64,000 nucleotides of DNA from Desulfobacula sp. Lineage in GTDB: Bacteria; Desulfobacterota; Desulfobacteria; Desulfobacterales; Desulfobacteraceae. Location of the stretch: NCBI RefSeq assembly GCF_030145145.1, contig NZ_JAQYWD010000013.1, positions 1-64,000 of the forward strand, written 5' to 3'. Below the pieces are notes generated by a model. That model did not search any database and was not told the origin of the DNA. It saw nothing but the letters and a program-made list of their open reading frames with translations. Position numbers and translations under genes: made by a program. Positions 6,151 to 15,800 of this stretch are shown here, in pieces. Position 1 is the first letter of the stretch. The number at the start of each line of letters is the position of its first letter.

Positions 6151-8223
6151 ATGAAAAGCAAATTACTGGCGATATCCCTTGTGCTGGGATGGATAATTTT
6201 TACCATTTCCCCAATGGTTTGGGCTGACGACTGCAACTGCGAAAATGAAACCTACACTATAGATGCTGACTTCGATGGTGGTACCTTAGTGAACGTTAAC
6301 CATGAGGATCCAAACAACGACCAATTGCAACTGGACAGTGAAGCAACACCTTTCGGATTTATTTGGGTAGCCGTATCTTCCAAGGGAACCGTTGTCAAAA
6401 TTGATACCGATACCGGAGCAGTGCTGGGTGAATACCGCACCACACCCTCAAGTCAGGGTCTGGGGAACCCGTCTCGGACAACGGTTGACAATGATGGCAG
6501 CGTTTGGGTGGCAAACCGTAACGATGTCTCGAACGGATTTGGGACAATCGTGCATATCGGTCTCCTGGAAAACGGCCAGTGTGAGGACCGCAACGGCAAC
6601 GGAGTCATCGACACCTCCACCGGACTCGGGGACGTAAAGTCATGGACCGATGCCTCAGGAACTCGTGGGGTCGAGACAGCTGACGACGAGTGTATTACTC
6701 ATTATACCCAGGTCAACTCGACAGGCACTAGGCACATCTCCGTTGACGCCAATAACGATGTTTGGGTCAGTGGAATCGGCAATCGGGTTTTTGACCTGGT
6801 CCAAGGCGGGCGGTACGATGTTCCCGGCTCCGGCACCATCATCCGTTCGGAACCCTCGGTTGGCTACGGCGGGTATGGGGGCCTAATAGATCCTAACGGC
6901 GTCATCTGGTCTGCGCGCAACCTTCTGCGCTGGGACGTCGCAAATTTATTGACTGGCCCCAACGGTGACCCTCCAGGAGACTCAATCGGGCCACCTGCTG
7001 TTGGAACGAATTGGTCCGGCCAGAGTTCACCGGATAGCTACGGGCTGTGCATCGATAGCCAGGGAAATGTCTGGAACACTCAGGTAAGTGGAGGCCTGAT
7101 TAACAAGTATAAACCAGATGGCACTTGGTTAGGTGGTTTTTCCCACGGCTGGGAAAATGCACAAGGCTGCGTGGTGGACGGGAATGATGATGTCTGGGTT
7201 GCGCACTCCATTGCTGAGGGGGGCTCCAATACGGTTGGACATATTTTGAATGACGGGACATATATAGGCAACGTCACCTTGGATCCAACCGAGAATGCTT
7301 GGGCCACAGGCGTGGCTGTAGACAGGGAGGGAAAAATATGGGCTACTGGTTATAACAGTAGGAAGGTTTATCGGATAGATCCCACAAAAGACCCTCTCGA
7401 TGCAGATGGTTGGACACCTGTTGGTAAGGTTGATTTTACTTCGGTCAATCTCGGTGGTTTACTCTATAACTATAGCGACATGACTGGAAGCACACTGATC
7501 GCGCCTCCAGACACCGGCACCTGGACGATTATATACGATAGTGGGTGTGCCCTGAATGACTGGACGACGGTGAAAGTGAAATGGGCTTCTGATGAGCCCG
7601 GCGACAGTTCGATTATGGTGGAGGTCTCCTCCAGTGAGGACGGGGTAACATTCGGATCGTCCCAGGTCACGGCAAACGGCGATCCGCTGACAGTGGGCGA
7701 AGGTCAATATTTAAAAGTGATGGTGACCTTTGAGCGAAGCACATATACCGATGATGACAATGATGGTATCAATGATTCTCCAATATTGTACGACCTGACA
7801 GTTGAATGCAATCTGCCGCCCGATTGTTCTCAAGCAGCAGCAAGTATAGATACTATCTGGCCACCGAATCACAATTGGGTAGATATTGGTATAATCGGTG
7901 TAACCGACCCCGATGGTGATCCGGTTACAATCACAATTGATAGCATTAATCAGGATGAGCCCGTCGACACCTATGGTGATGGAAAATTCACCCCTGATGG
8001 CCAGGTAATTGGAACCGATACGGCCTCGGTGCGCGCAGAGCGGGCAGGCAGTAAAAAAGTACCAGGTAACGGTCGCGTTTATCATATCGCCTTCACCGCC
8101 AGTGATGATAAGGGTGGCGAATGCAATGGAGAAGTGCTCGTGGGAGTACCTCATGATCAGGGTCAAGGGAATGTCCCAATAGACGACGGCCCCTCTTATG
8201 ATTCAACGGCGTTATCGCCATAA
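6151..8223 (+). CDS. secreted beta-propeller (NHL/virginiamycin-lyase-like) protein
   Basis: 690 residues with a Sec signal peptide (about 1-25, cleavage near VWA-DD). Residues 40-430 carry repeated blades of the form IDxxGNVWNT, VDGNDDVWVAH and VDREGKIWATG, typical of NHL/SMP-30/virginiamycin-B-lyase propellers. Residues 455-550 form a beta-sandwich, and 555-670 an Ig-like domain with IWPPNHNWVDIGI and TASDDKGGEC, common in adhesive exoproteins. Start chosen at 6151 because AAGGAGG lies 7 bp upstream. Expression is probably controlled by the riboswitch 150 bp upstream, linking it to cyclic-dinucleotide signalling. GC content is higher than in the preceding modules. Role unknown; extracellular or surface structural function is an inference. 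Confidence 0.75.
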   Translation: MKSKLLAISLVLGWIIFTISPMVWADDCNCENETYTIDADFDGGTLVNVNHEDPNNDQLQLDSEATPFGFIWVAVSSKGTVVKIDTDTGAVLGEYRTTPSSQGLGNPSRTTVDNDGSVWVANRNDVSNGFGTIVHIGLLENGQCEDRNGNGVIDTSTGLGDVKSWTDASGTRGVETADDECITHYTQVNSTGTRHISVDANNDVWVSGIGNRVFDLVQGGRYDVPGSGTIIRSEPSVGYGGYGGLIDPNGVIWSARNLLRWDVANLLTGPNGDPPGDSIGPPAVGTNWSGQSSPDSYGLCIDSQGNVWNTQVSGGLINKYKPDGTWLGGFSHGWENAQGCVVDGNDDVWVAHSIAEGGSNTVGHILNDGTYIGNVTLDPTENAWATGVAVDREGKIWATGYNSRKVYRIDPTKDPLDADGWTPVGKVDFTSVNLGGLLYNYSDMTGSTLIAPPDTGTWTIIYDSGCALNDWTTVKVKWASDEPGDSSIMVEVSSSEDGVTFGSSQVTANGDPLTVGEGQYLKVMVTFERSTYTDDDNDGINDSPILYDLTVECNLPPDCSQAAASIDTIWPPNHNWVDIGIIGVTDPDGDPVTITIDSINQDEPVDTYGDGKFTPDGQVIGTDTASVRAERAGSKKVPGNGRVYHIAFTASDDKGGECNGEVLVGVPHDQGQGNVPIDDGPSYDSTALSP

Positions 8224-8250
8224 GTAGGACCAAGGTGACATACCTGGATG

Positions 8251-8281
8251 AAGGCAGGGTCAGAAAGGCCCTGCCTTTTTT
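8251..8281 (+). terminator. intrinsic terminator
   Basis: AAGGCAGGG/CCCTGCCTT stem with a 9-nt loop running into a T-tract, 28 bp after the propeller gene. Confidence 0.85.
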
Positions 8282-8450
8282 GTGCTTTGTCAGTATCCTC
8301 AAAATTTCGATTATATTATATGAACCAAAAGCAGCATCATAAGGATTTTGTAATTGCCCCTTTCTTAAAAATCTGCTCAAACACAATATGATGTATCCTG
8401 TCCGATGAAAATTTTCCAATAAGGGAAACCTCTGCTTTCCAAAAAAACAT

Positions 8451-8480
8451 TTGACATTCTTCTTTTTTTCATGAAATACT
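8451..8480 (+). promoter_or_regulatory. candidate sigma-70 promoter
   Basis: TTGACA (8451-8456), 18-bp spacer, AATACT (8475-8480), about 50 bp upstream of the first gene of the integrative element. The -10 is weak. Confidence 0.35.
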
Positions 8481-8530
8481 AAGCACGGTTCGCTTCCCCG
8501 AGTTGACCAAAGCCCTCGCAAGGGGGCAGC

Positions 8531-9838
8531 ATGACACAATCAGCTTTCGAAAAACCTGTAGACACTCAGTCTGACAAGTTTTTTGCGTTCTGGCCTCCTT
8601 TTATCCAACAATCCAGAAAGGAGGGCATCTTGGAAGTATCTATTCCAAACTTCGACTATTCCGTCTTTGACCCAGAAACAAGAGAATTCCTTCGAGTCAA
8701 AGAAACATTAATCAAAATCAGAACCAATCAGACCGTTATCGAAAACGGGAGGGATCTGTCCGAAGCAAAGGGAAAACTCAACGAAAATGGAGAATTATTC
8801 CATACATGGGTTGAATCTGCTATCGGGATAAAGTTCGAAAGGGCTTATGAGTATATACGAATATACAAACAATTTGGCTCTATTGCGGAATCCGCAATAG
8901 ATAATTTTCAGAAAAGCTCCCTGATTCTTCTGTCTTCGCCATCCACCCCGCCAGAAGCCAAGCGAGAATCTATTGCCAGAGCAGAATCAGGGGAAAAAAT
9001 AACGCATAAGCTGGCCAAAGAAATTCAAGCAAAGCACAAAAAAAAAATCGAAGAAAAAGAAGCCCGTATCAAAGAGCTTGAACAGCCCAAAGCCCCTAAC
9101 CTCGATAACCTTATTCCCCAATTATTGAAAAAATACAAAGGTGCATCTATCACAATCGGAACAGCCAACCGGCTATCTGTGTTAGATGAAGGCCATCAAA
9201 AACTATTCCTGACATACATTGAATCAAGCCAATGGGCCTCAAAAGAAAAGGTATCCGCCATTGATGAAAAGCTCAAGGCCTTGGAGGATCTGAACAAGGC
9301 TATAAAAGAACGCGATGAAATAAGAGAAAAGCTTGATGAGATCGCCACCACCGACACCGCCCAAATCTTTCTTGATAAAGAACAGGCGTTAAAAAAAGCC
9401 AGAAGAGATTATGACAGGCGCATTATTGAAGAACGAAACAAAGCCAGCCTGGAAGCCTCACAGATCCATGAAAGGCTGAATAAAGACAAGATCCATGAGG
9501 CTGAAGCTGAACGGGATAAAGCCAAACGGCAGGAAAACGAGTGGAAGGATAAAGCCAAGGCAGCATGGGACAAACGCAAGGAGCTTGAAGCTAAGGTCAA
9601 GAAGCTTGAAGAGCAATTTGAAGTTGACAACCCAACCAATGTTGACAATGCAAGAGTGCTGCACATCGAAGATGCTGGACATGGTTTTTTGATAGGAATT
9701 AATGAGCTGAGAAAAGATATGATTTTGATTGGCGGAGGCATGGATAGGTCAATTAAGGCTGTCCAGGAAGTCATTGAAAAAGCATCGCTTGAGTTGGCGA
9801 AACTCGTTGAAAACCAAGACGCAATAATCAATATATAA
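8531..9838 (+). CDS. DUF3102-like coiled-coil protein of an integrative element
   Basis: 435 residues. Residues about 50-115 (IKIRTNQTVIENGRDLSEAK, FHTWVESAIGIKFERAYEYI) resemble the DUF3102 domain found on plasmids and integrative elements. A long coiled coil rich in Lys/Glu spans about 155-375. It ends in a globular segment with LIGINELRKDMILIGGG. RBS AAGGGGG precedes the ATG. It is the first gene of an apparent operon leading to an excisionase and integrase. A role in element replication or segregation is plausible but not established. Confidence 0.6.
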   Translation: MTQSAFEKPVDTQSDKFFAFWPPFIQQSRKEGILEVSIPNFDYSVFDPETREFLRVKETLIKIRTNQTVIENGRDLSEAKGKLNENGELFHTWVESAIGIKFERAYEYIRIYKQFGSIAESAIDNFQKSSLILLSSPSTPPEAKRESIARAESGEKITHKLAKEIQAKHKKKIEEKEARIKELEQPKAPNLDNLIPQLLKKYKGASITIGTANRLSVLDEGHQKLFLTYIESSQWASKEKVSAIDEKLKALEDLNKAIKERDEIREKLDEIATTDTAQIFLDKEQALKKARRDYDRRIIEERNKASLEASQIHERLNKDKIHEAEAERDKAKRQENEWKDKAKAAWDKRKELEAKVKKLEEQFEVDNPTNVDNARVLHIEDAGHGFLIGINELRKDMILIGGGMDRSIKAVQEVIEKASLELAKLVENQDAIINI

Positions 9839-9854
9839 AAAAGGAGATCCTTAA

Positions 9855-10511
9855 ATGATTTCAGATTTTGATAAAGAAAGACGGTTAGAACAAAAATATC
9901 AAGGTGTTTTGGCGTATACAGAAGCAAAAGGATTTTTAAGGGAAACTCCATATACATCTGCCAAGATAACTGGTGCGGTAAAAAGGTTTATTAAAGCAGA
10001 AGGAATAGAAAAACCAAAAAATTTCACTGAAATGGAAAGCTTTGTAAATTCACTGGTGGACTTTTACCTTGACGCGAATCCTGAGGCGCATACCGATGGT
10101 GAATTTATTCTCCACCAATCCGTATCAAACTATATCGCCTTCTCTCAAGTCTGGAAAATAAAGGCCAGGACATCAACTATCCTTGATCCAGATCTGATGG
10201 GAACGGTTGGGAATTGGTTGGCTGCAAGAAGTTCGTTGGCTTCCATGTCAATGGTTATTCCGTCAATGGCAAAGAGGGCCAACGGATACAATAAAGAGCT
10301 ATATGACCAAATGAAGCAAGATCTTCCTTATATTTTTCAGAGTTTTTATATCACCGGTCATGCATTATCAAAGGGTAAGGTAGCCCTTCCGGAAAACAAA
10401 TCACAAGAAGCTGTAACAAGAATGATAGGCGCATTTTATGCCGGTGATAAGGGGATTATTGAAGCGGTTGAAAAACTCGATCAGATTGAAAACAAGAAGG
10501 ACTTTGCATAA
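9855..10511 (+). CDS. unknown protein of the integrative element
   Basis: 218 residues, soluble, mixed composition, no family recognised. RBS AAGGAG lies 9 bp upstream. Its stop overlaps the start of the next gene (TAATG), and it begins 16 bp after the DUF3102-like gene, so translational coupling within one operon is likely. Confidence 0.55.
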   Translation: MISDFDKERRLEQKYQGVLAYTEAKGFLRETPYTSAKITGAVKRFIKAEGIEKPKNFTEMESFVNSLVDFYLDANPEAHTDGEFILHQSVSNYIAFSQVWKIKARTSTILDPDLMGTVGNWLAARSSLASMSMVIPSMAKRANGYNKELYDQMKQDLPYIFQSFYITGHALSKGKVALPENKSQEAVTRMIGAFYAGDKGIIEAVEKLDQIENKKDFA

Positions 10512-10699
10512 TGAAAGACCAAATCCAAAAACTGAAGACTTCCGTAGCATACCCAACAACCTCAAATCAACTGCCAGCAACAGAACCGGTGACATTGGTT
10601 TTTCCGAAAACTCATTACAGGAACCCGTTTGATTTTTCACGCCCCGGGAATGTTCATCTTTATCAGGTCCATGGTTTCAAGATGGGGGTGATCAAATGA
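10511..10699 (+). CDS. small unknown protein
   Basis: 62 residues, Pro/Thr-rich in the middle (YPTTSNQLPATEPVTLVFP). Start overlaps the previous stop and its own TGA overlaps the ATG of the following gene. This tight packing on both sides is the main support that it is real. Confidence 0.5.
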   Translation: MKDQIQKLKTSVAYPTTSNQLPATEPVTLVFPKTHYRNPFDFSRPGNVHLYQVHGFKMGVIK

Positions 10700-10959
10700 C
10701 CCACCAAAAAGCCCAGTACCTCCACGCTAAAAAAAGATTCTCCCAAAGATTTGATATACGCATATCCAAGAAGGGTTACAAGAATCTTATCCGTCAAATC
10801 CAAACCAATAAATCTATTTTCATTGAAAGGATCTCCAATAGAAAAACCAACCACCTGGTGGAGCTTGATGGGAATCCCTTTTTGGTGGGGTATGATTCCA
10901 GTACGAAAAGGATTGCGACTGTGTTGCCGGCCAAACGGTTGGAAGAGGTTTATTCATGA
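10696..10959 (+). CDS. small basic unknown protein
   Basis: 87 residues, strongly basic N-terminal half (QKAQYLHAKKRFSQRFDIRI) followed by FIERISNRKTNHLVELDGN and FLVGYDSSTKRIATVLP, a beta-strand pattern. The family is not recognised. The gene overlaps the previous one by 4 bp. Confidence 0.55.
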   Translation: MTHQKAQYLHAKKRFSQRFDIRISKKGYKNLIRQIQTNKSIFIERISNRKTNHLVELDGNPFLVGYDSSTKRIATVLPAKRLEEVYS

Positions 10960-11009
10960 AATACTGGTATGGTGATCTCGTTCAAATGGAATTGTTTTAG
11001 GGATATAAA

Positions 11010-11306
11010 TTGACTGAAACCGATCTTGACATACTCGCTTCAAGGCTTGCAGAAAAGCTTTCGATTCAGCCTCGTTGGTTGAAATTGAAGCAGGCTGCTA
11101 TGTATTCGAGTATCGGAAGATCGGAATTGGTCAGACTGGCAAGCGAAGGTTCAATAGAGGGCTTTCAAGATAAAACGATCAAAACAAAGCCGTGGATTTT
11201 CGATAAAGAGTCTATCGATGGGTACCGGCGCAAGCAATACGGACAATCGATAAATGAGGAAGATGAACAGATTGGACTTGATATCGTCAACTCGATAGGA
11301 TTATAA
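11010..11306 (+). CDS. excisionase-like helix-turn-helix protein
   Basis: 98 residues, TTG start. Residues about 22-70 fit the excisionase/MerR-type HTH pattern: LKLKQAAMYSSIGRSELVRL, then a wing ending in WIFDKESIDGYRR. Such proteins set the direction of site-specific recombination. It ends 2 bp before the integrase gene, the common xis-int order. The ribosome binding site is poor (AGGGAT). Confidence 0.65.
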   Translation: MTETDLDILASRLAEKLSIQPRWLKLKQAAMYSSIGRSELVRLASEGSIEGFQDKTIKTKPWIFDKESIDGYRRKQYGQSINEEDEQIGLDIVNSIGL

Positions 11307-11308
11307 CA

Positions 11309-12343
11309 ATGAACATGGCAAGTTTTTATATTGATAAGTTTAGGATTTTTCAGCGGTCAGAGTATGCTGGGACATATTATATTGAGTTCAAACAGGTCGG
11401 CAAAAGACCCCTGAAAAGATCCCTGAAAACAAAGTGTCCGGACACAGCGGAGAAGCGCGCGCGGATAGCCATTGAAAAGTATTACCAGCGAAAAATTATT
11501 TCCATCCAGAAAGCTAAAGACAAACCCATTCTTGAGTATCTTGACGAATTCTTAGCGGCAAAGGCCTTTGATTCGCATTCGTCAGAAAGGGGATATGTTA
11601 CGGCTGTGAATGTATTCGTCGAATTCATAGGCGATAAGAGCTTGAGATTGATCAATGACAGGGATATTGAAAAATTCAAGCGGCTCCACATTCAAAAGCG
11701 TATAAACAAAGGAACTGGCCCAATAACAAAGATCACCATCAATACTTACCTTGTGAGGCTAAAGGCATTATTCAGGCAGGCAAAGGATGATGGATACATC
11801 GATGCCGTTCCAAAATTCGTAAAGTATAAAATAGGGAAGAGGTTGCCGGTCATCCTTTCCGAATCGGACAAAGAAAAGATCCTGGATTACATCAAGAAAG
11901 AGGACCCACGGTTTTATCAAATTTGTAAGTTTGCCATTTTTACCGGGTGCCGACGTTCAGAGATCCTTTCGGCCAGGTGGGAAAACTTCAACCACTTTAC
12001 GATCCGGGTTGTTGGGAAAGGAGATAAAGAAAGAACGGTCCCTCTTGTTCCCCAGGCGAAGGAGGCTATGGGCACCGTTCAAGGCAATGGGCCTATTTTC
12101 TGGCAGGCACACCCAGACACTTATTCCCATTATTTTAAAAAATATGCCAGGGCCTGTGGTATCCATGGCGTTAATTTCCATAAAATGCGACACACCGCCG
12201 CGACGAATATGCTTGAGGCTGGAATAAACATTTCCGTTGTCCAAAAAGTTTTGGGTCATACCGACCTTTCAACGACGAAAATTTATACCCATATTATGGA
12301 AGAATTTTTGATAAAAGAGATGGAAAAATTTGGGCAAATTTAA
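11309..12343 (+). CDS. int: tyrosine recombinase / phage-type integrase
   Basis: 344 residues. An N-terminal arm-binding and SAM-like core-binding region (about 60-165) precedes the catalytic domain (about 185-335). All catalytic residues are visible: Arg in TGCRRSEIL, Lys in VVGKGDKERTV, His-x-x-Arg in FHKMRHTAA, His in LGHTDL, and the nucleophile Tyr in TTKIYTH. It is expected to integrate the element at the tRNA-derived site found just downstream. It is not an IntI-type integron integrase: no IntI-specific insertion is seen. Confidence 0.9.
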   Translation: MNMASFYIDKFRIFQRSEYAGTYYIEFKQVGKRPLKRSLKTKCPDTAEKRARIAIEKYYQRKIISIQKAKDKPILEYLDEFLAAKAFDSHSSERGYVTAVNVFVEFIGDKSLRLINDRDIEKFKRLHIQKRINKGTGPITKITINTYLVRLKALFRQAKDDGYIDAVPKFVKYKIGKRLPVILSESDKEKILDYIKKEDPRFYQICKFAIFTGCRRSEILSARWENFNHFTIRVVGKGDKERTVPLVPQAKEAMGTVQGNGPIFWQAHPDTYSHYFKKYARACGIHGVNFHKMRHTAATNMLEAGINISVVQKVLGHTDLSTTKIYTHIMEEFLIKEMEKFGQI

Positions 12344-12389
12344 GGGTACTTTACGCCCTGTAGCGCACCCTGCCAGCTTGAGAAGTGCA

Positions 12390-12459
12390 TGGTTACGGGA
12401 TCGGTCAGCCTACTCGTAATGAGCAGGTCTACGGTTCGAATCCGTACATTGGCTCCATA
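12390..12459 (+). tRNA. 3' fragment of tRNA-Thr(CGU), probable attachment site
   Basis: The anticodon arm with loop CTCGTAA, the variable region, a T arm TACGG TTCGAAT CCGTA and the acceptor 3' strand CATTGGC-TCCA are present. No matching 5' acceptor (GCCAATG) or D arm exists upstream. This is the pattern left by an element that integrated into the 3' end of a tRNA gene. It starts about 45 bp after the integrase stop. The intact tRNA gene and the other attachment site are not in the window. Confidence 0.65.
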
Positions 12460-12469
12460 AAATATAATA

Positions 12470-12516
12470 AAAACGGTAGGTTATAAATTTATATAATTTT
12501 GCCGTTTTTTTCTTTC
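12470..12516 (+). terminator. possible terminator after the tRNA fragment
   Basis: AAAACGG and CCGTTTT flank an AT-rich 27-nt stretch and are followed by T residues. The rest of the stretch to 12837 shows no gene. Confidence 0.4.
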
Positions 12517-12837
12517 CAAACATTTCTTTTTGTGTTAAAAAAAAAAATGATTTCACTATTTTGAATCAATTTTATCAGCATTATTTCGGCGCAAAGGGCT
12601 CCTTTTTCGAATTCATCTCTTTTGGAATCATGATCTTATCGATTACGAATGATTAACTCTTTTTGTGTTCTGACTTGCCCAGGTCAGGAAATAGAGTCAC
12701 ATCACTCGGAATTGATCACACGGCATCCCTTCTCCAAATGATACGATATCATTCATGTTATTTTGTCTTCGCTGGACAACTTTTTAGAAAACAGCGCTGA
12801 AATCAAATTTTTTCATGATGAATTGAAGGGAGGATAT

Positions 12838-15800
12838 ATGAAAAAAATATTGTTAAATGGCCTGGTTATTGTAATTTATCTATCGTTTTTTATCCCCCAT
12901 GGATTTGGCGCAACCCTGATACAACTGTCCAAAGAAGGGGCCATTCAGTCACAACTTTCTATGCCCCAGCCCTTTTCGGTTCCACTCCTGAAATCCATTA
13001 TTGGATTAAGCGGACAAGAGGATTTAAAGCTCTTAAAACAGCACACCGAACCTAACAACATCGTCCGATACCGCTACAATCAATTATACAAGGGCATACC
13101 CATATGGGGATATCATATCCTTGTTGCCAGGAACGCATTGGGCAATGTCATCGGGCTTTTCGGCACCAAAGTTACCGATATCGCTCCGGATATCCCGGAT
13201 AATTCGTTGACAGCTCCTGCCATAAACGCCCAGACGGCATTATCCCAGATGAAGCAACGCCATATCACCAACAGCCCGCTATCCGATCAAACCTGGATAT
13301 TTGAAAACGAAGTCAGCAAACAGGTGATCTACATCGATAATAGCAACCAGGCAAAATTAGCCTACCTGGTTTCTTTTTTTGCCGATGTCGAGAAGGGGGG
13401 GCACCCGGCGCGACCAACCCTGATCCTGGATGCGATAACACAGGAGATTCTCAGAGAATTTAATGCCCTGATGCATTCAGACGGCACTGGTCCGGGTGGC
13501 AATGAAAAAACCGGCGAATATTATTACAGTTTAGATTTCCCCGCATTTGACGTCACGCAGTCCGGCATGACATGCACCATGGAGACTGCCGAGGTGAAGA
13601 CCATCAATCTGAATAACAGTCCCCCCATAAACACCGCCTATGCCTATCCCTGCTATGAGAACACGGTCAAGGAAATAAACGGGGCCTTCAGCCCGATCAA
13701 TGATGCCCATTTTTTTGGTGGTATTGTCTGCGATATGTATCATGAATGGTTTGACACCCCCCCCCTGACCTTTCAATTGGTTTTGCGCGTTCACTATGGC
13801 ACCGATTATGAAAATGCCTTCTGGAACGGGTCATCCGTAACATTTGGTGACGGTGCCAGCGTCTTTTACCCGTTGGTGGGATTGGACATTGTCTCCCATG
13901 AAATCGGCCATGGATTTACCGGTCAACATTCCGGTTTGAATTATTCCGGTCAATCCGGTGGTATTAACGAAGCCTTTTCCGATATGGCGGGCGAGGCTGC
14001 TGAATTTTATTTTAGAGGTTCGAATGATTTTCAAATCGGCTATGATATTATTAAAGGTACCGGTGCCCTGCGTTACATGGATGATCCACCCAAAGACGGA
14101 AAGTCCATAGACAGTGCCGATGATTTTTACGTCGGTCAGAATGTTCACTACAGCAGCGGTGTATTTAACAAAGCGTTTTATCTGCTGGCCACCACTGCGG
14201 GGTGGAATACCCGGACAGCATTTGAAGTTTTTGTCAAAGCCAATCAAAACTATTGGCAACCCAGTACTGATTTCGTCACCGGGGCCCAAGGTGTCCTTTA
14301 TGCAGCAATTGATCTCGGATACGCGGCCCAGGACGTTGTTGATGCATTTGCAGAGGTGGATATTTTCATTGACAATCCCCAAAATGGCACTGCTGATTTC
14401 ACGGTTACCACGGATTTGTTAACGGCCAGCTTTACCGACATCAGTTCCTGCAGCGATTGTACGATCATTTCCTGGGACTGGGATTTTGGCGACGGCACCG
14501 GCTCCATTGAGCAGAATCCGGTGCACACCTATTTGGCCCCCGGTACCTATACCGTGACCTTATCGGTAACCGACAATAAGGGGGAGACCAACAGCAAATC
14601 CAAATCGGTCAAGGTGGGCACCCTACCGGAGTACTGTGAGACCGGCGGCAGCAACCAGGCCTTCGAGTGGATTCAAACCGTTTCTGTGGGTGACTTTTCC
14701 AACACCACGGGTGCCAGCAGTTACTCTGACTTTTCCGACCAGGTCATTGAGGTGTCCTGCGGCAGCACCTATGCGATCAGCCTGACACCGGGATTTGCCG
14801 GGTCGGTTTATACCGAATACTGGCGGATCTGGGCGGATCTAAACCAAGACGGGGATTTTGATGATGCTTTTGAGTTGCTTTTTGAGGGCAGTGGCAATGG
14901 CGTGGTGCCCTGCAATATCGCCTTTTCGAGCCAAGCCGTTCCAGGCAAAACGCGGATGCGGGTGTCGATGAAATACGGCAGCTATGCCAGCGACTGCGGC
15001 AGCTTTGTCTACGGTGAGGTGGAAGACTACACCCTGAATATATACAATACCGGACCCATTGAGCCTACTGCGGCATTCAACTATACGGTGGACGGTCTGA
15101 GTGCCACTTTTACCGATGCGAGCCTATCCCCCGGCAGCAGTATTGAAAGCTGGGACTGGAATTTTGGCGACGGTAACAGTGCCACAGACCAACATCCGGA
15201 ACATATCTATACAAAAACGGGAAGCTACATAGTGACCTTAACGGTTACTGCCAGCAATGCCCAGACCGCGAGTATATCCAAAACGATCAACGTTGATGAT
15301 ACCTCGCTGGCGTACTGCGAAAGCAATGGCAGCAATCAGACCTATGAGTGGGTAAAAACCGTTTCAATAGGCAATTTTTCCAATAACTCGGCTGCCAGCG
15401 GGTATTCTGATTTTACAGGTCAAATCATAGAGGTGACCAGTGGCAGCAGCAGTCCGATCAGTCTGACACCGGGCTTTACCGGTTCCGCTTACACTGAATA
15501 CTGGCGCATCTGGGCAGACTTAAATCGCGATAAGGATTTTGACGACATCGGCGAATTTTTGTTTGAAGGCAGCGGTAGCGAAAAAATCTCCGGTCAGATA
15601 ACGATTCCATCAAACATTTCCCCCGGTGATAGCCGTTTACGGGTAACGATGAGCTACGGCAGCAACACTGAAGCCTGCGGAAGCTTTAACTACGGTGAGG
15701 TGGAAGACTATACCCTGAGGGTATCCGACGGGGGACCCGTCGAGCCCACTGCGGCATTCAGCTATACGGTGGACGGTCTGAGTGCCACTTTTACCGATGC

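Noticed and set aside
12344-12460. Complete tRNA gene after the integrase
   Set aside because: No 5' acceptor strand complementary to CATTGGC and no D arm; only the 3' part is present.
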